Positions 53,347 through 62,484 of a stretch of DNA of 64,000 bases are shown here, piece after piece. The stretch is from SCUN01 sp964343975. Its GTDB lineage: Bacteria > Acidobacteriota > Vicinamibacteria > Vicinamibacterales > SCN-69-37. Position 1 is the stretch's first letter. Each line of letters begins with the position of its first letter. The notes under the pieces were generated by a model. That model saw only the letters and a program-made list of their open reading frames with translations. It did not search any database and was not told where the DNA came from. The translations under genes were made by a program, and so were the position numbers. The stretch lies in assembly GCA_964343975.1 (NCBI GenBank), contig CAYFLU010000003.1, positions 8,375 to 72,374 on the forward strand, written 5' to 3'.

Positions 53347-54549
53347 ATGACTTTGCGACGGCTCGCGTTCCTCACCAGCACCTGCGTGTGGCTTTCGACG
53401 TTGATCAGTGCGGCGCCGCAGCGCCCGGCGGTCACGCCCGACGCGCGCCTCGCGGCGACACCGCCGATGGGCTTCAACACGTGGAACAAGTTCGCCTGCA
53501 ACGTCAGCGAACAGCTCATCAAGGAAACCGCCGATGCGATGGCGTCGAACGGCATGAAGGACGCCGGCTACCAGTACGTCGTCATCGACGACTGCTGGCA
53601 GGTGTCGCGCGACGAGAAGGGCGTGATCGTCGCGGATCCGCAGCGGTTTCCGTCGGGCATGCGCGCGCTCGCGGACTACGTGCACGGCAAGGGCCTCAAG
53701 TTCGGCCTCTACACGGATCTCGGACGCAAGACCTGCGAGGGCCGGCCGGGCACCTTCGAGCATCAGGAGATCGACGCGAAGACGTATGCGGACTGGCAGA
53801 TCGACTACATCAAGGTCGACTGGTGCAATGCGGACGATCTCAACGCGAAGACCGAGTACACCCACTTCCGCGACGCCCTGAAGAAGGCGGGCCGGCCGAT
53901 CGTGCTGAGCATCTGCGAGTGGGGCTCGAATAGACCGTGGGAATGGGCGGGCGCGGTCGGCCAGCTCTGGCGCACGACCAACGACATCAGCGACCGCTGG
54001 ACGAGTGTGGTCAACATCCTCGCGGCGAATGCGGACCACGCCGCCGCGGCCGGGCCCGGACACTGGAACGACCCCGACATGCTCGAAGTCGGCAACGGCG
54101 GCATGACCGCCGACGAATATCGCGCGCATTTCTCGATGTGGGCGCTCATGGCCGCGCCGCTCATCACCGGCAATGATCTGCGGACGATGACGGAGGAGAC
54201 GAAGTCGATCCTGCTCAACAAGGAAGTGATCGCGGTGGATCAGGATCCGCTGGGCGCGCAGGGCACGAAGGTGCTCGATCGCGGCTCCGGCACGCAGATC
54301 TGGATGAAGCCGCTCGCTGACGGCTCGAAGGTCGTGGCGCTGCTGAATCTCAATCAGCGCGAGGCCAACATCTCGGTCGGCTGGTCAGACATCGGCATCG
54401 CCCCCGGCCGGGCGATGGCGGTGCGCGATCTCTGGGCGCACACGGATCTGCCCACCCACACGGACACGGGCAAGAACGTCAAAGAGCGCCTCACTGCGAA
54501 GGTCCCCTCGCACGGCGCGGCGCTCCTCAAGTTGACGCCCGCGAAGTAA
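53347..54549 (+). CDS. alpha-galactosidase (GH27), secreted
   Basis: A 400-residue secreted glycoside hydrolase family 27 enzyme, cleaving terminal alpha-galactose. Signal peptide residues 1-22 (ending ISAAPQ), then MGFNTWNKFAC, catalytic nucleophile Asp158 in YIKVDWCN and acid/base Asp213 in RTTNDISDRW; GPGHWNDPDML is the third signature. A C-terminal beta-sandwich domain ends the protein. Good SD (GGAGG). An alpha-N-acetylgalactosaminidase is a possible alternative. Confidence 0.93.
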   Translation: MTLRRLAFLTSTCVWLSTLISAAPQRPAVTPDARLAATPPMGFNTWNKFACNVSEQLIKETADAMASNGMKDAGYQYVVIDDCWQVSRDEKGVIVADPQRFPSGMRALADYVHGKGLKFGLYTDLGRKTCEGRPGTFEHQEIDAKTYADWQIDYIKVDWCNADDLNAKTEYTHFRDALKKAGRPIVLSICEWGSNRPWEWAGAVGQLWRTTNDISDRWTSVVNILAANADHAAAAGPGHWNDPDMLEVGNGGMTADEYRAHFSMWALMAAPLITGNDLRTMTEETKSILLNKEVIAVDQDPLGAQGTKVLDRGSGTQIWMKPLADGSKVVALLNLNQREANISVGWSDIGIAPGRAMAVRDLWAHTDLPTHTDTGKNVKERLTAKVPSHGAALLKLTPAK

Positions 54550-54591
54550 CCGACCTCGGGAGTCGTTTACCCCGGTTTTGTCTACTCCGGT

Positions 54592-55362
54592 TTACCCGGC
54601 GATGAGGCGTTGGCGGACTTTGTCGACGTCGCGGTGGAAGACAAAGAGCTTGTCGGCGTTGCCGTCGGGGTCCGTGAAGTTGTAGGTGCGGCCCTTCTTC
54701 ACCTTGATCTTCAGGTTCTTGCCCGCGTAGTCGATCTCGAACGTGTCGAGATCGGTCAGCGCCACCGTGAAGGCATCGTCTTTGTTCGACGTCTCGAAGG
54801 TGATGCCCTGCGGTGTCGCTTTCAGCGTGCCTTCGCACGAGCCCATCGCGTGCTTGTGCTTCACCGTCAGCGTCGCGTTCAGGCGCACGTCCTTCAGCTT
54901 CACGGCGATCTCGCGCGTGCCGATGGCCACGTCGAGGTCTTCCGACACCGCGTCGTAACCCTTCGCGGACACGTTCAGGCGATGTGATCCGGGCGCGAGG
55001 TCGGTGGCCGTGACCGGCGCGGTGCCGATGAACTTGCGGTCGATGAAGACGCTGGCCTCCGCCACATCCGCCGTGATCTTCAGTGTCCCCGTCGTCGGCG
55101 CTGCCTCGGCCGGCTTCTCTGCGGCGACGGGCGCATCGGTCTTCTTCGGTGCCGCGGCCGTGCGCTTGCGCGCGTCGGTCTTCGGCTCAGAGACGGGCTC
55201 TGGCGGTGCCACAACCGGCGCGGCCGCCTCGGTCTTCGCCGGCGCGGGCGCCTTCACGGTCTCCGCCGGCCTTGCCGGCGGCGGCTGCATGAGCAGATAC
55301 ACGAACACGCCGCCGGCCAGAAGCGCCGCGGCGAACACGAGCATGAAGAGTTTGCGGAACAT
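54592..55362 (-). CDS. PEGA-domain membrane-anchored protein
   Basis: A 256-residue protein with an N-terminal TM segment (residues 5-25), a Pro/Ala/Lys-rich linker (residues 28-85), a PEGA domain (about 95-160; TLKITADVAEASVFIDRKFI and APVTATDLAPGSHRLNVSAK) and a C-terminal beta-rich domain (about 165-256; including a LDTFEIDYAGKNLKIKVKKG-type strand). The start overlaps the aldehyde dehydrogenase stop (ATGA). The PEGA fold suggests envelope or surface-layer association; exact role unknown. Confidence 0.8.
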   Translation of the reverse strand: MFRKLFMLVFAAALLAGGVFVYLLMQPPPARPAETVKAPAPAKTEAAAPVVAPPEPVSEPKTDARKRTAAAPKKTDAPVAAEKPAEAAPTTGTLKITADVAEASVFIDRKFIGTAPVTATDLAPGSHRLNVSAKGYDAVSEDLDVAIGTREIAVKLKDVRLNATLTVKHKHAMGSCEGTLKATPQGITFETSNKDDAFTVALTDLDTFEIDYAGKNLKIKVKKGRTYNFTDPDGNADKLFVFHRDVDKVRQRLIAG

Positions 55363-56795
55363 CAGCCGTGCCTGATCGCCACGGTCTTGAGCACCGTGAA
55401 GCCGTAGAGCGCCTCGAAGCCCTTCTCGCGTCCGTGGCCGCTCGCCTTCACGCCACCGAACGGCAACTCGACGCCGCCCCCGGCGCCGTAGTTGTTGATG
55501 AACACCTGACCGCTCCGCAACGCCTTCGCCATGCGGAACTGGCGACCGCCGTCGGCGGTCCACACGCCGGCGACCAGGCCGAAGTTCGTGCAGTTGGCCA
55601 GCTCGGCCGCGTGCGCTTCGTCGCGGAACGGCATCGCGCTCAGAATCGGCCCGAACACTTCTTCCTGCGCGATGCGCGCATTCGGCGGCACGTCGCGAAG
55701 CAACATCGGCGCCTGGTAGAAGCCGCTCGCCGGCGCTTCCTTCACGATCGTGCCCTGCCCCACGATGCCGATCTTCGCGGCCGCCGCTTCGGCGAGGAAC
55801 CCCTGCACGCGCTCCTGCTGCGTCTTGCGGATGAGCGGGCCGAGGTCGAGGTCCATCGCGGCCGGCCCCACGCGCAGCGCGTTGAACGCCGCGCCGAGCT
55901 TCGCGAGCAGCGGCTCGTAGAGCGACTGCTCGATCAGCAGCCGCGATCCGGCCGAACACGTCTGGCCGGAGTTCTGCACGATCGCGTTGATGATGGCGGG
56001 AATCGCCGCGTCCACATCGGCGTCGGCAAAGACCACCTGCGGTCCCTTGCCGCCGAGCTCGAGCGTGACCGGGCAGTGCCGTTCCGCGGCCGTTTTCTGG
56101 ATCACCGTGCCGATCGCCGGGCTGCCCGTGAAGCTGATGTGGTCGATGCCGTGATGCCGCGCCAGCGCGTCGCCCACTTCATGGCCGTAGCCCGTGACGA
56201 TGTTGATCGCGCCGGCCGGGAAGCCGACTTCGAGCGCGAGTTCCGCCACGCGAATGAGCGAGAGACAGGCGTCTTCGGCGGGTTTCACGACGCAGACGTT
56301 GCCGCCGGCCAGCGCGCCACCCACGCTGCGGCCGAAAATCTGCATCGGGTAGTTCCACGGAATGATGTGGCCCGTGACGCCGTGCGGCTCGCGCCACGTC
56401 AGGATGCTGTAGCCGTCCAGATACGGGATCGTCTCGCCGTGCAGCTTGTCGCACGCGCCGCCGTAGAACTCGAAATACCGGGCCAGAGCCACCGCGTCGG
56501 CCTTGGCCTGCTTCGTCGGTTTGCCGCAGTCGCGCTGTTCGAGCAGCGCCAGTTCCGCGGCGTGCTCCGTGACCTTCGCCGACAGCTTCAGCAACAGGCG
56601 CCCGCGCTCGGCCGCCGACAGCTTCCGCCACGCCGTGTCGTAGCAGGCGCGTGCGGCGCGCACGGCACGATCGATGTCCTCGGCGGTGCTGCGCGGAATC
56701 GTGTCGAAGGCCTGACCATCCGACGGGTCGATGACGGGAATCGTCTGACCGGAAGCGGACGGCAGGAACTCGGAACCAATGACGTTGAGCGGCAT
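55362..56795 (-). CDS. aldehyde dehydrogenase (NAD(P)+)
   Basis: A 477-residue aldehyde dehydrogenase. Catalytic Cys in NSGQTCSAGSRLL and Glu in TLELGGKGPQVV, cofactor motif IPWNYPMQIF and FTGSPAIGT. The closest style is betaine or gamma-aminobutyraldehyde dehydrogenase, but the substrate cannot be named. It is coupled to the PEGA gene; that association may be accidental. Confidence 0.92.
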   Translation of the reverse strand: MPLNVIGSEFLPSASGQTIPVIDPSDGQAFDTIPRSTAEDIDRAVRAARACYDTAWRKLSAAERGRLLLKLSAKVTEHAAELALLEQRDCGKPTKQAKADAVALARYFEFYGGACDKLHGETIPYLDGYSILTWREPHGVTGHIIPWNYPMQIFGRSVGGALAGGNVCVVKPAEDACLSLIRVAELALEVGFPAGAINIVTGYGHEVGDALARHHGIDHISFTGSPAIGTVIQKTAAERHCPVTLELGGKGPQVVFADADVDAAIPAIINAIVQNSGQTCSAGSRLLIEQSLYEPLLAKLGAAFNALRVGPAAMDLDLGPLIRKTQQERVQGFLAEAAAAKIGIVGQGTIVKEAPASGFYQAPMLLRDVPPNARIAQEEVFGPILSAMPFRDEAHAAELANCTNFGLVAGVWTADGGRQFRMAKALRSGQVFINNYGAGGGVELPFGGVKASGHGREKGFEALYGFTVLKTVAIRHG

Positions 56796-56880
56796 GAGCG
56801 GCGGTCTCTCCGATGGCGCGTTGGCGCGCTCCCATCAGTGTAAACGGCCCGCGCGCGGCTGCGCCCGGCGTACATGAAAA

Positions 56881-56912
56881 GACGAGGACGCGGATGGTCT
56901 CGCGCCCTCGTC
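56881..56912. repeat. inverted-repeat hairpin between two genes
   Basis: GACGAGG (56881-56887) pairs with CCTCGTC (56906-56912); inside it CGCG (56889-56892) pairs with CGCG (56901-56904). It lies upstream of the aldehyde dehydrogenase and next to the terminator of the HAF-repeat gene. Confidence 0.5.
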
Positions 56913-56913
56913 A

Positions 56914-56957
56914 CCAAAGAGAAAAGCCGGGGACGCGGCAGTGCCGCGCCCCCGGCT
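56914..56957 (-). terminator. rho-independent terminator of the HAF-repeat gene
   Basis: On the minus strand AGCCGGGG-x-GCGGC pairs with its partner around a 3-nt loop (56925-56957), followed by TTTTCTCTTT. It begins about 25 nt past the stop of the gene at 56983. Confidence 0.72.
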
Positions 56958-56982
56958 TCGGGGAAGCCTGGAGTATGACGGG

Positions 56983-59631
56983 TTACTTGAAGTTCGCCGT
57001 CACCGTCGCGTCAGCCTTGAGCGTGATCGTGCACGTGGTCGACGTGCCCGTGCAGGCGCCCGACCAGCCGATCCACGGCTGCCCCGCATCCGGCTTCGCC
57101 GTGAGCGTGATCGTCGTGCCCGAGGCGAATGACGTGCCCGCGATGCTCTGCGTGACCGTGCCCTTGCCCGTCGTCCGCACCGTGAGCTTCACGGTCGTCG
57201 ACGTCGTGGTCGTGCCGCCGCCACCCGTCGCCGTGCCGCCNNNNNNNNNNNNNNNNNNNNNNNNNNNNNNNNNNNNNNNNNNNNNNNNNNNNNNNNNNNN
57301 NNNNNNNNNNNNNNNNNNNNNNNNNNNNNNNNNNNNNNNNGCCGTGCCGCCTCCACCCGTGGCCGTCTTTGGCGTCTTCACCGTGACGTTCATCGTCGCG
57401 AAGCCGCCATTCGAGTTCCACACCGTCACCGTCTTCGGCGCCGAGGGCAGGATGATCGAGCCCTTGAAGGACCCGAGTTCGAACTGCATCGTGCCGAGCG
57501 GCCCGACCGACACGTCCGTGCCGTAGGTCAGGATGCTGTTGTCGAACGTCGTCGTCGCCACTACCTTCAGCATCTGCGTGTCGGTGAGGTAGTCGGCCTG
57601 CGTGATCGTGACCGTCGGGATCGGATACACCGCGATCGTGCCGGTGATCACCGAGCCGTTGTAGGACGCCGTGATCGTGACGTTCACCGGCGCGCTGCCC
57701 TTCACGACGCTCGTCGTCACCGGGAAGGCCACGCCGTACTGGTACTGCGCCACCGTCACGGTCGCCGGCACCTGCACGATCGCCGGGTCACTGCTCGTGA
57801 GCGAGATCACCGCACCAGCCACACCGCGCGGGAAGTTGTTCACCGACACCGAGCCGGTCGTCGGCTGGCTGCCAACCACGGCCGGCGCCGACACCGACGC
57901 CACCGCCACCACGGGCGCCGGGCTCAGCGTGAGCACCGTTGAGATCGTGTCGCCGTTGAACGTCGCCGTCACCGTGACGTCAGTAGCCGAGGCCACCGCC
58001 ACCGTGTTCAGCGCGAAGCTGGTCACCGATGCGAGCGTCGGGATCACGATCGACGCCGGCACCGCCACGAGCGTCGGATCGCTTGAGGTCAGCGACACGG
58101 CCGCGCCGCCCGACTGCGCCGGAATGTTCAGCGCGATCGTCGCGTAGGTCTGGAAACCGCCTTCCACCGGATTGGCCGTCACCGACTTGAGGTGCACAAC
58201 CGGCGTCACCGTGAGCGACGTCGCGCGGCTCACCGCGCCGTCCGTCGCGTAGAACTTGATCGCCTGCGGCGTGACGAGCACGCCCGGCACCGTCGTCTGG
58301 AAGGTGGCTGACGTCTGGCCTTCCGCGATCGTCACCGCGGCCGGCGTCGCAATCACCGCTTCGTTGGCGCTGAGGAACGAGATCGACACACCGCCCGCCG
58401 GCGCCGCGCCCGCGAGGGTCACCGTGCCCGACACGAGATCACCCGGACGCGCATCCGTGCCGGCAAAGGCCACCGACGACAGCTCGGCCGGCGACGCCGG
58501 ACCCGGCGCGAAGACGACCGCGATCGCGTCATACGGGACCATCAGGCCGTAGAACGTGGAGTTGTAGGCAAAGCCGACGACGTTGCCGTTCGCATCGACG
58601 CCGGTCGCCACCGCGTGCGTGTAACCCGCGGGGATGAACTGGTTGAGGTCGATCACGCTGTCGGCCGTGCCGGTCCACGCCAGCGCGTGGCGCACCGAAC
58701 CGGCCGCACCCGCCGGCCCCACCCAGCCTTCACCGACCTGCAGCGTGGCCGTCATCGCCGTGATGCGCGATTCCGAGAAGCCGGCCGGGTGCAGATCCAC
58801 CACCGAGTCGGCCGTGCCGGACCAGAGCAGCGCGTGCGTCGACGGCGTCGGCAGCGCGTGGTAGCCCCAGCCGCCCTGCTGAATGCCGTTCGTGGCCAGC
58901 GCTTCCGAGGCGTCAAAACCGACCGGATGCAGGCCCACCGACGACGCGGCCGTGCCGCTCCACCGCATGGCGTGGCTCAGCGTGTGATAGCCGGCGGCTT
59001 CGCCGACCGGATACGCGAGCTGCGACACGTAGCCGACCTGCTCGCCGTCATGCACGCCCATCGCGCGCGAGTAGTTGTAGCCGAGGATCGCCGGATGCAG
59101 ATCGATCACCGACGCTGCCGACCCGTACCAGAGCATCGCGTGCGACGCCGTGACGAAGTACGACTGCTGTTCGGCGAAGCCGACCTGCTGTCCGTTGTGC
59201 ACGCCCATGGCGTACGAGAAGTTGTAGCCCGTCGGGTGCAGATCGACCATCGAGGCCGACGACCCCGACCACACCGAGGCGTGGATCGTGCCCGACGGCC
59301 CGAGCGCCCAGCCAGCCTGCTGCGTGTCATCCGACGCAAGCGCGGCCGACGAGTAGTAGTTCGCCGGATGGAGATCGACGGCGGCGAGCGCGTTGCCGCT
59401 CATCACGACGGCGTGCGAGGTGCCGTTGGTCGACTTGGCACCAGCCTGCTTGCCGTTGGTGGCCGAGTTGAGTTTGCCGGAGGTCGCGCCGACCGGCGTG
59501 ACGTCGTTCGCGTGGTACGGCGGCTGCTGCGCGAACACCGGAAGCGCCGCGAGCGAGAGCGCGGCAGTCAGCACTGTGGTGCGAATGTATGAGATCACTG
59601 GACGAGATTTCCCTGACACACGATTGGACAT
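56983..59631 (-). CDS. secreted protein with HAF-type repeats, Ig-like domains and a C-terminal InlB-type repeat; contains the N gap
   Basis: About 880 residues including 34 unknown. Signal peptide residues 1-30 (TVLTAALSLAALPVFAQ). Then about eight repeats of the form HALLWSGTADSVVDLHP (residues about 60-370), typical of HAF extracellular repeats. Two or three Ig-like or bacterial SSD-type repeats follow (VSLTSSDPTLVAVPASIVIP; ISLTSSDPAIVQVPATVTVA), then the gap. After it, VKLTVRTTGKGTVTQSIAGT and a C-terminal Listeria-Bacteroides repeat. The gap falls in a TATGGGGTTTT-type Gly/Thr linker repeated on both sides. ATG at 59631 has GGAG 6 nt upstream, so it is preferred over 59646. Confidence 0.8.
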   Translation of the reverse strand: MSNRVSGKSRPVISYIRTTVLTAALSLAALPVFAQQPPYHANDVTPVGATSGKLNSATNGKQAGAKSTNGTSHAVVMSGNALAAVDLHPANYYSSAALASDDTQQAGWALGPSGTIHASVWSGSSASMVDLHPTGYNFSYAMGVHNGQQVGFAEQQSYFVTASHAMLWYGSAASVIDLHPAILGYNYSRAMGVHDGEQVGYVSQLAYPVGEAAGYHTLSHAMRWSGTAASSVGLHPVGFDASEALATNGIQQGGWGYHALPTPSTHALLWSGTADSVVDLHPAGFSESRITAMTATLQVGEGWVGPAGAAGSVRHALAWTGTADSVIDLNQFIPAGYTHAVATGVDANGNVVGFAYNSTFYGLMVPYDAIAVVFAPGPASPAELSSVAFAGTDARPGDLVSGTVTLAGAAPAGGVSISFLSANEAVIATPAAVTIAEGQTSATFQTTVPGVLVTPQAIKFYATDGAVSRATSLTVTPVVHLKSVTANPVEGGFQTYATIALNIPAQSGGAAVSLTSSDPTLVAVPASIVIPTLASVTSFALNTVAVASATDVTVTATFNGDTISTVLTLSPAPVVAVASVSAPAVVGSQPTTGSVSVNNFPRGVAGAVISLTSSDPAIVQVPATVTVAQYQYGVAFPVTTSVVKGSAPVNVTITASYNGSVITGTIAVYPIPTVTITQADYLTDTQMLKVVATTTFDNSILTYGTDVSVGPLGTMQFELGSFKGSIILPSAPKTVTVWNSNGGFATMNVTVKTPKTATGGGGTXXXXXXXXXXXXXXXXXXXXXXXXXXXXXXXXXXGGTATGGGGTTTTSTTVKLTVRTTGKGTVTQSIAGTSFASGTTITLTAKPDAGQPWIGWSGACTGTSTTCTITLKADATVTANFK
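57241..57340. other. assembly gap (100 N)
   Basis: Exactly 100 N, the usual scaffold placeholder, so the real length is unknown. It interrupts the repeated GGGGT/GGTAT linker of the gene at 56983. The frame continues correctly on both sides. Confidence 0.99.
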
Positions 59632-59649
59632 ATGCATCTCCGACACACG

Positions 59650-59677
59650 GTCTCTGCCTGGGGGGCAGATCAGAGAC
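59650..59677 (-). repeat. 5'-leader stem-loop of the HAF-repeat gene
   Basis: GTCTCTG (59650-59656) pairs with CAGAGAC (59671-59677), with a possible alternative TCTGCC/GGCAGA pairing inside. About 20 nt before the start codon. No riboswitch signature is recognised. Confidence 0.4.
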
Positions 59678-59775
59678 GCCGTTGGTTGATGGTGTGATGG
59701 TGCCGGACCGCGCGAAGGCGGTTGTCAGGCGTATGTCAGAAAGTTGTCAAGAACGACGGCCGCCTCACGGCGGCG

Positions 59776-60115
59776 TCACTTGATGATGATGTAGCCCGTG
59801 CCCGGCGCCGGCGGCGGCAGGTAGTCGTGGCCGTACTTGTTCGCGTGATTCGGGATCGCCGCAGCCGTCTCGGTGAGACGCAACACGCCGAGGTCGAGCG
59901 GGCCGGGGCCGACCATGATCTCGCGCGCATTGGCGCCGGTGGCTCGCTCGTGCCACGTCGAGAGCATGTAGCGCCCCGGCGGCACGGACGGCAGCGAAAA
60001 CGCGCCGTCCTTGTTCGACACGGCGAACTACGGCGTGTCTACGACGAGCACGACGGCGCTCATGTCGGGATGGATGTTGCAGAAGAGGTAGCACACGCCC
60101 GGAGACCCGAATCGC
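59776..60115 (-). pseudogene. truncated cupredoxin-like (plastocyanin-type) protein gene with nonsense codon
   Basis: Minus-strand reading continues GVCYLFCNIHPDMSAVVLVV, then DTP, a stop TAG, then FAVSNKDGAFSLPSVPPGRY with a C-terminal half. The expected residue at the stop is Tyr (TAC or TAT to TAG). CNIHPDM is a copper-ligand-type motif of methylamine-utilisation or plastocyanin-like proteins. The 5' portion is missing: sequence beyond about 60115 belongs to the kinase fragment on the other strand. A broken gene, or a misjoined contig. Confidence 0.65.
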
Positions 60116-60580
60116 CCCGTTCGTGGCGTGATCGGTGATGTCGTCGAGCACGCGATCAAGACCGTCAAAGCCCTGCCGGAATACGAGTCGCTCGCGATCG
60201 TGTTCAGTGAGGGACGCGATGTGGAGACGGTGTTCGATCCGGCGAAGCTCGAACGCGCGCTCCTCAACTTGCTCTTCAACGCGGCGGAGGCCGTGCCGGC
60301 CGCGACGGGCCACATCGAGGTGCGCGTGGCCCGCTCGAGTGACGGCACCGTGATTGAAGTGGCGGACAACGGCCCCGGGATTCCCGCGGAGGTCGCGAGC
60401 AGTCTGTTCCGTCCGTTCGTGTCCCACGGCAAGGAGAAGGGCATCGGCCTCGGCCTGACGGTCGTACAGACCGTGATGCAACAGCACGGCGGCCGCGTCG
60501 AGGTCGTGCGCTCCGGCCCCGATGGCACGACCTTCCGGCTGACCGTACCTGACGGCATTCCGGCAACCGAACTTCCCTAG
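60113..60580 (+). pseudogene. 5'-truncated histidine kinase (HATPase domain only)
   Basis: About 150 residues: an HATPase domain with N-box ERALLNLLFNAAEAVP, G1 ADNGPGIPAEVA and the G2 region GIGLGLTVVQTVMQQHGG. There is no dimerisation/phosphorylation helix or sensor upstream; at about 60115 the sequence changes to the opposite-strand cupredoxin fragment. GTG at 60128 could give an isolated ATPase, but the length suggests a remnant. A metal ATPase gene follows 34 nt downstream. Confidence 0.65.
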
Positions 60581-60614
60581 CCAGGCGCGCCTCGTCCCGG
60601 TCTATCGTGAAGAC

Positions 60615-62441
60615 ATGGACCGGTCGGCCGACCGTCTGCAAACCGCCATCGCCGTGCTCGCGGTGGTGGCCATCGCGCTGCATCTGGCGCTCCACTTCTC
60701 GCCCTATCCGCTCTACGTCGCGCTGCTGCTCGGCGGCACGCCGCTCGTCTTCGACCTGCTGAAGAAAGTCGCGCGCCGGGAATTCGGCTCGGATCTGCTC
60801 GCCGGCATCGCGATCGTCACCTCCGTGGCCCTCGGCGAGTACCTCGCGGGCACGCTCGTGGTCCTGATGCTGTCCGGTGGTGAAGCGCTCGAGCACTACG
60901 CTGTGCGCAACGCCTCATCGGCGCTCGACGCGCTCGCGCGACGCATGCCGAGCGTCGCGCATCGCACGGTCGACGGCCACCTCGAAGACGTCGCGCTCGA
61001 TGATGTCCGCGTCGGGGATGAACTTGTGGTCATGCCGCACGAGACCTGCCCGGTCGACGGCGTCGTCATCGCCGGTCACGGCGCGATGGACGAGTCGTAT
61101 CTCACGGGCGAGCCGTACGTGATGTCGAAGACGCCCGGCGTCGGCGTGCTGTCCGGCGCGATCAACGGCACCTCGGCCTTGACGATTCGCGCGGAGAAAC
61201 TGGCCGTCGACTCGCGCTACGCGAAGATCATGCAGGTCATGCGCGAGTCGGAGCATCGGCGGCCGGCGCTGCGCCGGCTCGGCGATCAGCTCGGTGCGGT
61301 GTACACGCCCGTGGCCGTCACGATCGCGGCGCTCGCCTGGTGGTGGTCGGGGGATCCGGTGCGGTTCCTCGCCGTGCTCGTCATCGCCACGCCGTGTCCG
61401 CTGCTCATCGCGATTCCGGTCGCGATCATCGGCTCGATCTCCCTCGCCGCCAAGCGCGGCATCATCGTCAAGGATCCGGCGGCGCTCGAACGGATCAGCA
61501 CCTGCCGCGTCGTGATCTTCGACAAGACCGGCACGCTCACCTACGGACGGCCGTCGCTCACCGAAGTGGTGCCCGCGCCCGGCGAAGACGCGGACCACGT
61601 GCTGCGCCTCGTCTCGAGTGTGGAGCTCTACTCGAAGCACCCGCTCGCGATGTCCATCCTCGACGCGGCGCGCACCCGGCAACTCGCCCCGGTCGAAGCG
61701 GCCGAGGTCCACGAGCGGCCCGGGCAGGGACTGACGGGCCTTGTCGACGGCCGCCGGCTGCTCGTCACGAGCCGGGCCCAGTGCGTACGCCTGTATCCGG
61801 CCTCCGCGTCACAGATCCCGCCGCACACCGGCGGCATGGAGTGCGTGATCGTCATCGACGAGCGGTATGCCGCGACGATGCGGTTCCGGGATGAGCCGCG
61901 GCAGGACAGCAAGACGTTCATCCAGCACCTGGGGCCGCGGCACCAGTTTGCGCGTGCACTGCTCGTGTCGGGCGACCGCGAATCGGAAGTGAAGTACCTG
62001 TCGGATCTCGTCGGCATCGCGGAGGTCTACGCGGGGCAGACGCCGGAGCAGAAGCTGGCGCTCGTGCGGGCGGAGACCGCCAAGGCGCCGACGCTGTTTC
62101 TCGGCGACGGCATCAACGATGCGCCGGCGCTGACCGCCGCCACCGTGGGCATCGCGTTCGGACAGGGATCGGATGTGACCGCCGAAGCCGCCGGCATCGT
62201 CGTCATGAACAGTGCGCTCCTTACCGTAGACGAGGTGTTGCACATCGGCGCGCGCATGCGGGCGATCGCCTTGCAGAGCGCGGTGGGCGGCATGGCGGTG
62301 AGCCTGATCGGCATGGGCCTGGCGGCCTCCGGGCATCTGACGCCCGTCGCCGGCGCCATCGGTCAGGAGCTCATCGACGTCGTGGCGGTTTTGAACGCGC
62401 TGCGCGTCGCCATCCGGCCGGCGACGCTCACCGACTACTGA
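60615..62441 (+). CDS. heavy-metal-translocating P-type ATPase (P1B, TPCP type)
   Basis: A 608-residue P1B-type ATPase. Six-plus TM helices. Actuator motif LTGEP near residue 163, TPCP at residues 259-262 followed after five residues by Pro, catalytic DKTGTLT with Asp303, SKHPLA nucleotide-binding (HP) motif and GDGINDAPAL. The TPCPx5P type is the P1B-5-like group (Ni/Fe in one characterised member); metal cannot be assigned here. No N-terminal metal-binding domain and no C-terminal hemerythrin domain. It follows the HATPase remnant and precedes a CT398-like gene. Confidence 0.88.
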   Translation: MDRSADRLQTAIAVLAVVAIALHLALHFSPYPLYVALLLGGTPLVFDLLKKVARREFGSDLLAGIAIVTSVALGEYLAGTLVVLMLSGGEALEHYAVRNASSALDALARRMPSVAHRTVDGHLEDVALDDVRVGDELVVMPHETCPVDGVVIAGHGAMDESYLTGEPYVMSKTPGVGVLSGAINGTSALTIRAEKLAVDSRYAKIMQVMRESEHRRPALRRLGDQLGAVYTPVAVTIAALAWWWSGDPVRFLAVLVIATPCPLLIAIPVAIIGSISLAAKRGIIVKDPAALERISTCRVVIFDKTGTLTYGRPSLTEVVPAPGEDADHVLRLVSSVELYSKHPLAMSILDAARTRQLAPVEAAEVHERPGQGLTGLVDGRRLLVTSRAQCVRLYPASASQIPPHTGGMECVIVIDERYAATMRFRDEPRQDSKTFIQHLGPRHQFARALLVSGDRESEVKYLSDLVGIAEVYAGQTPEQKLALVRAETAKAPTLFLGDGINDAPALTAATVGIAFGQGSDVTAEAAGIVVMNSALLTVDEVLHIGARMRAIALQSAVGGMAVSLIGMGLAASGHLTPVAGAIGQELIDVVAVLNALRVAIRPATLTDY

Positions 62442-62484
62442 GTACGCGACGGCCGCCGGGAAAGTGATAGGCTTCAGGTCTTCC

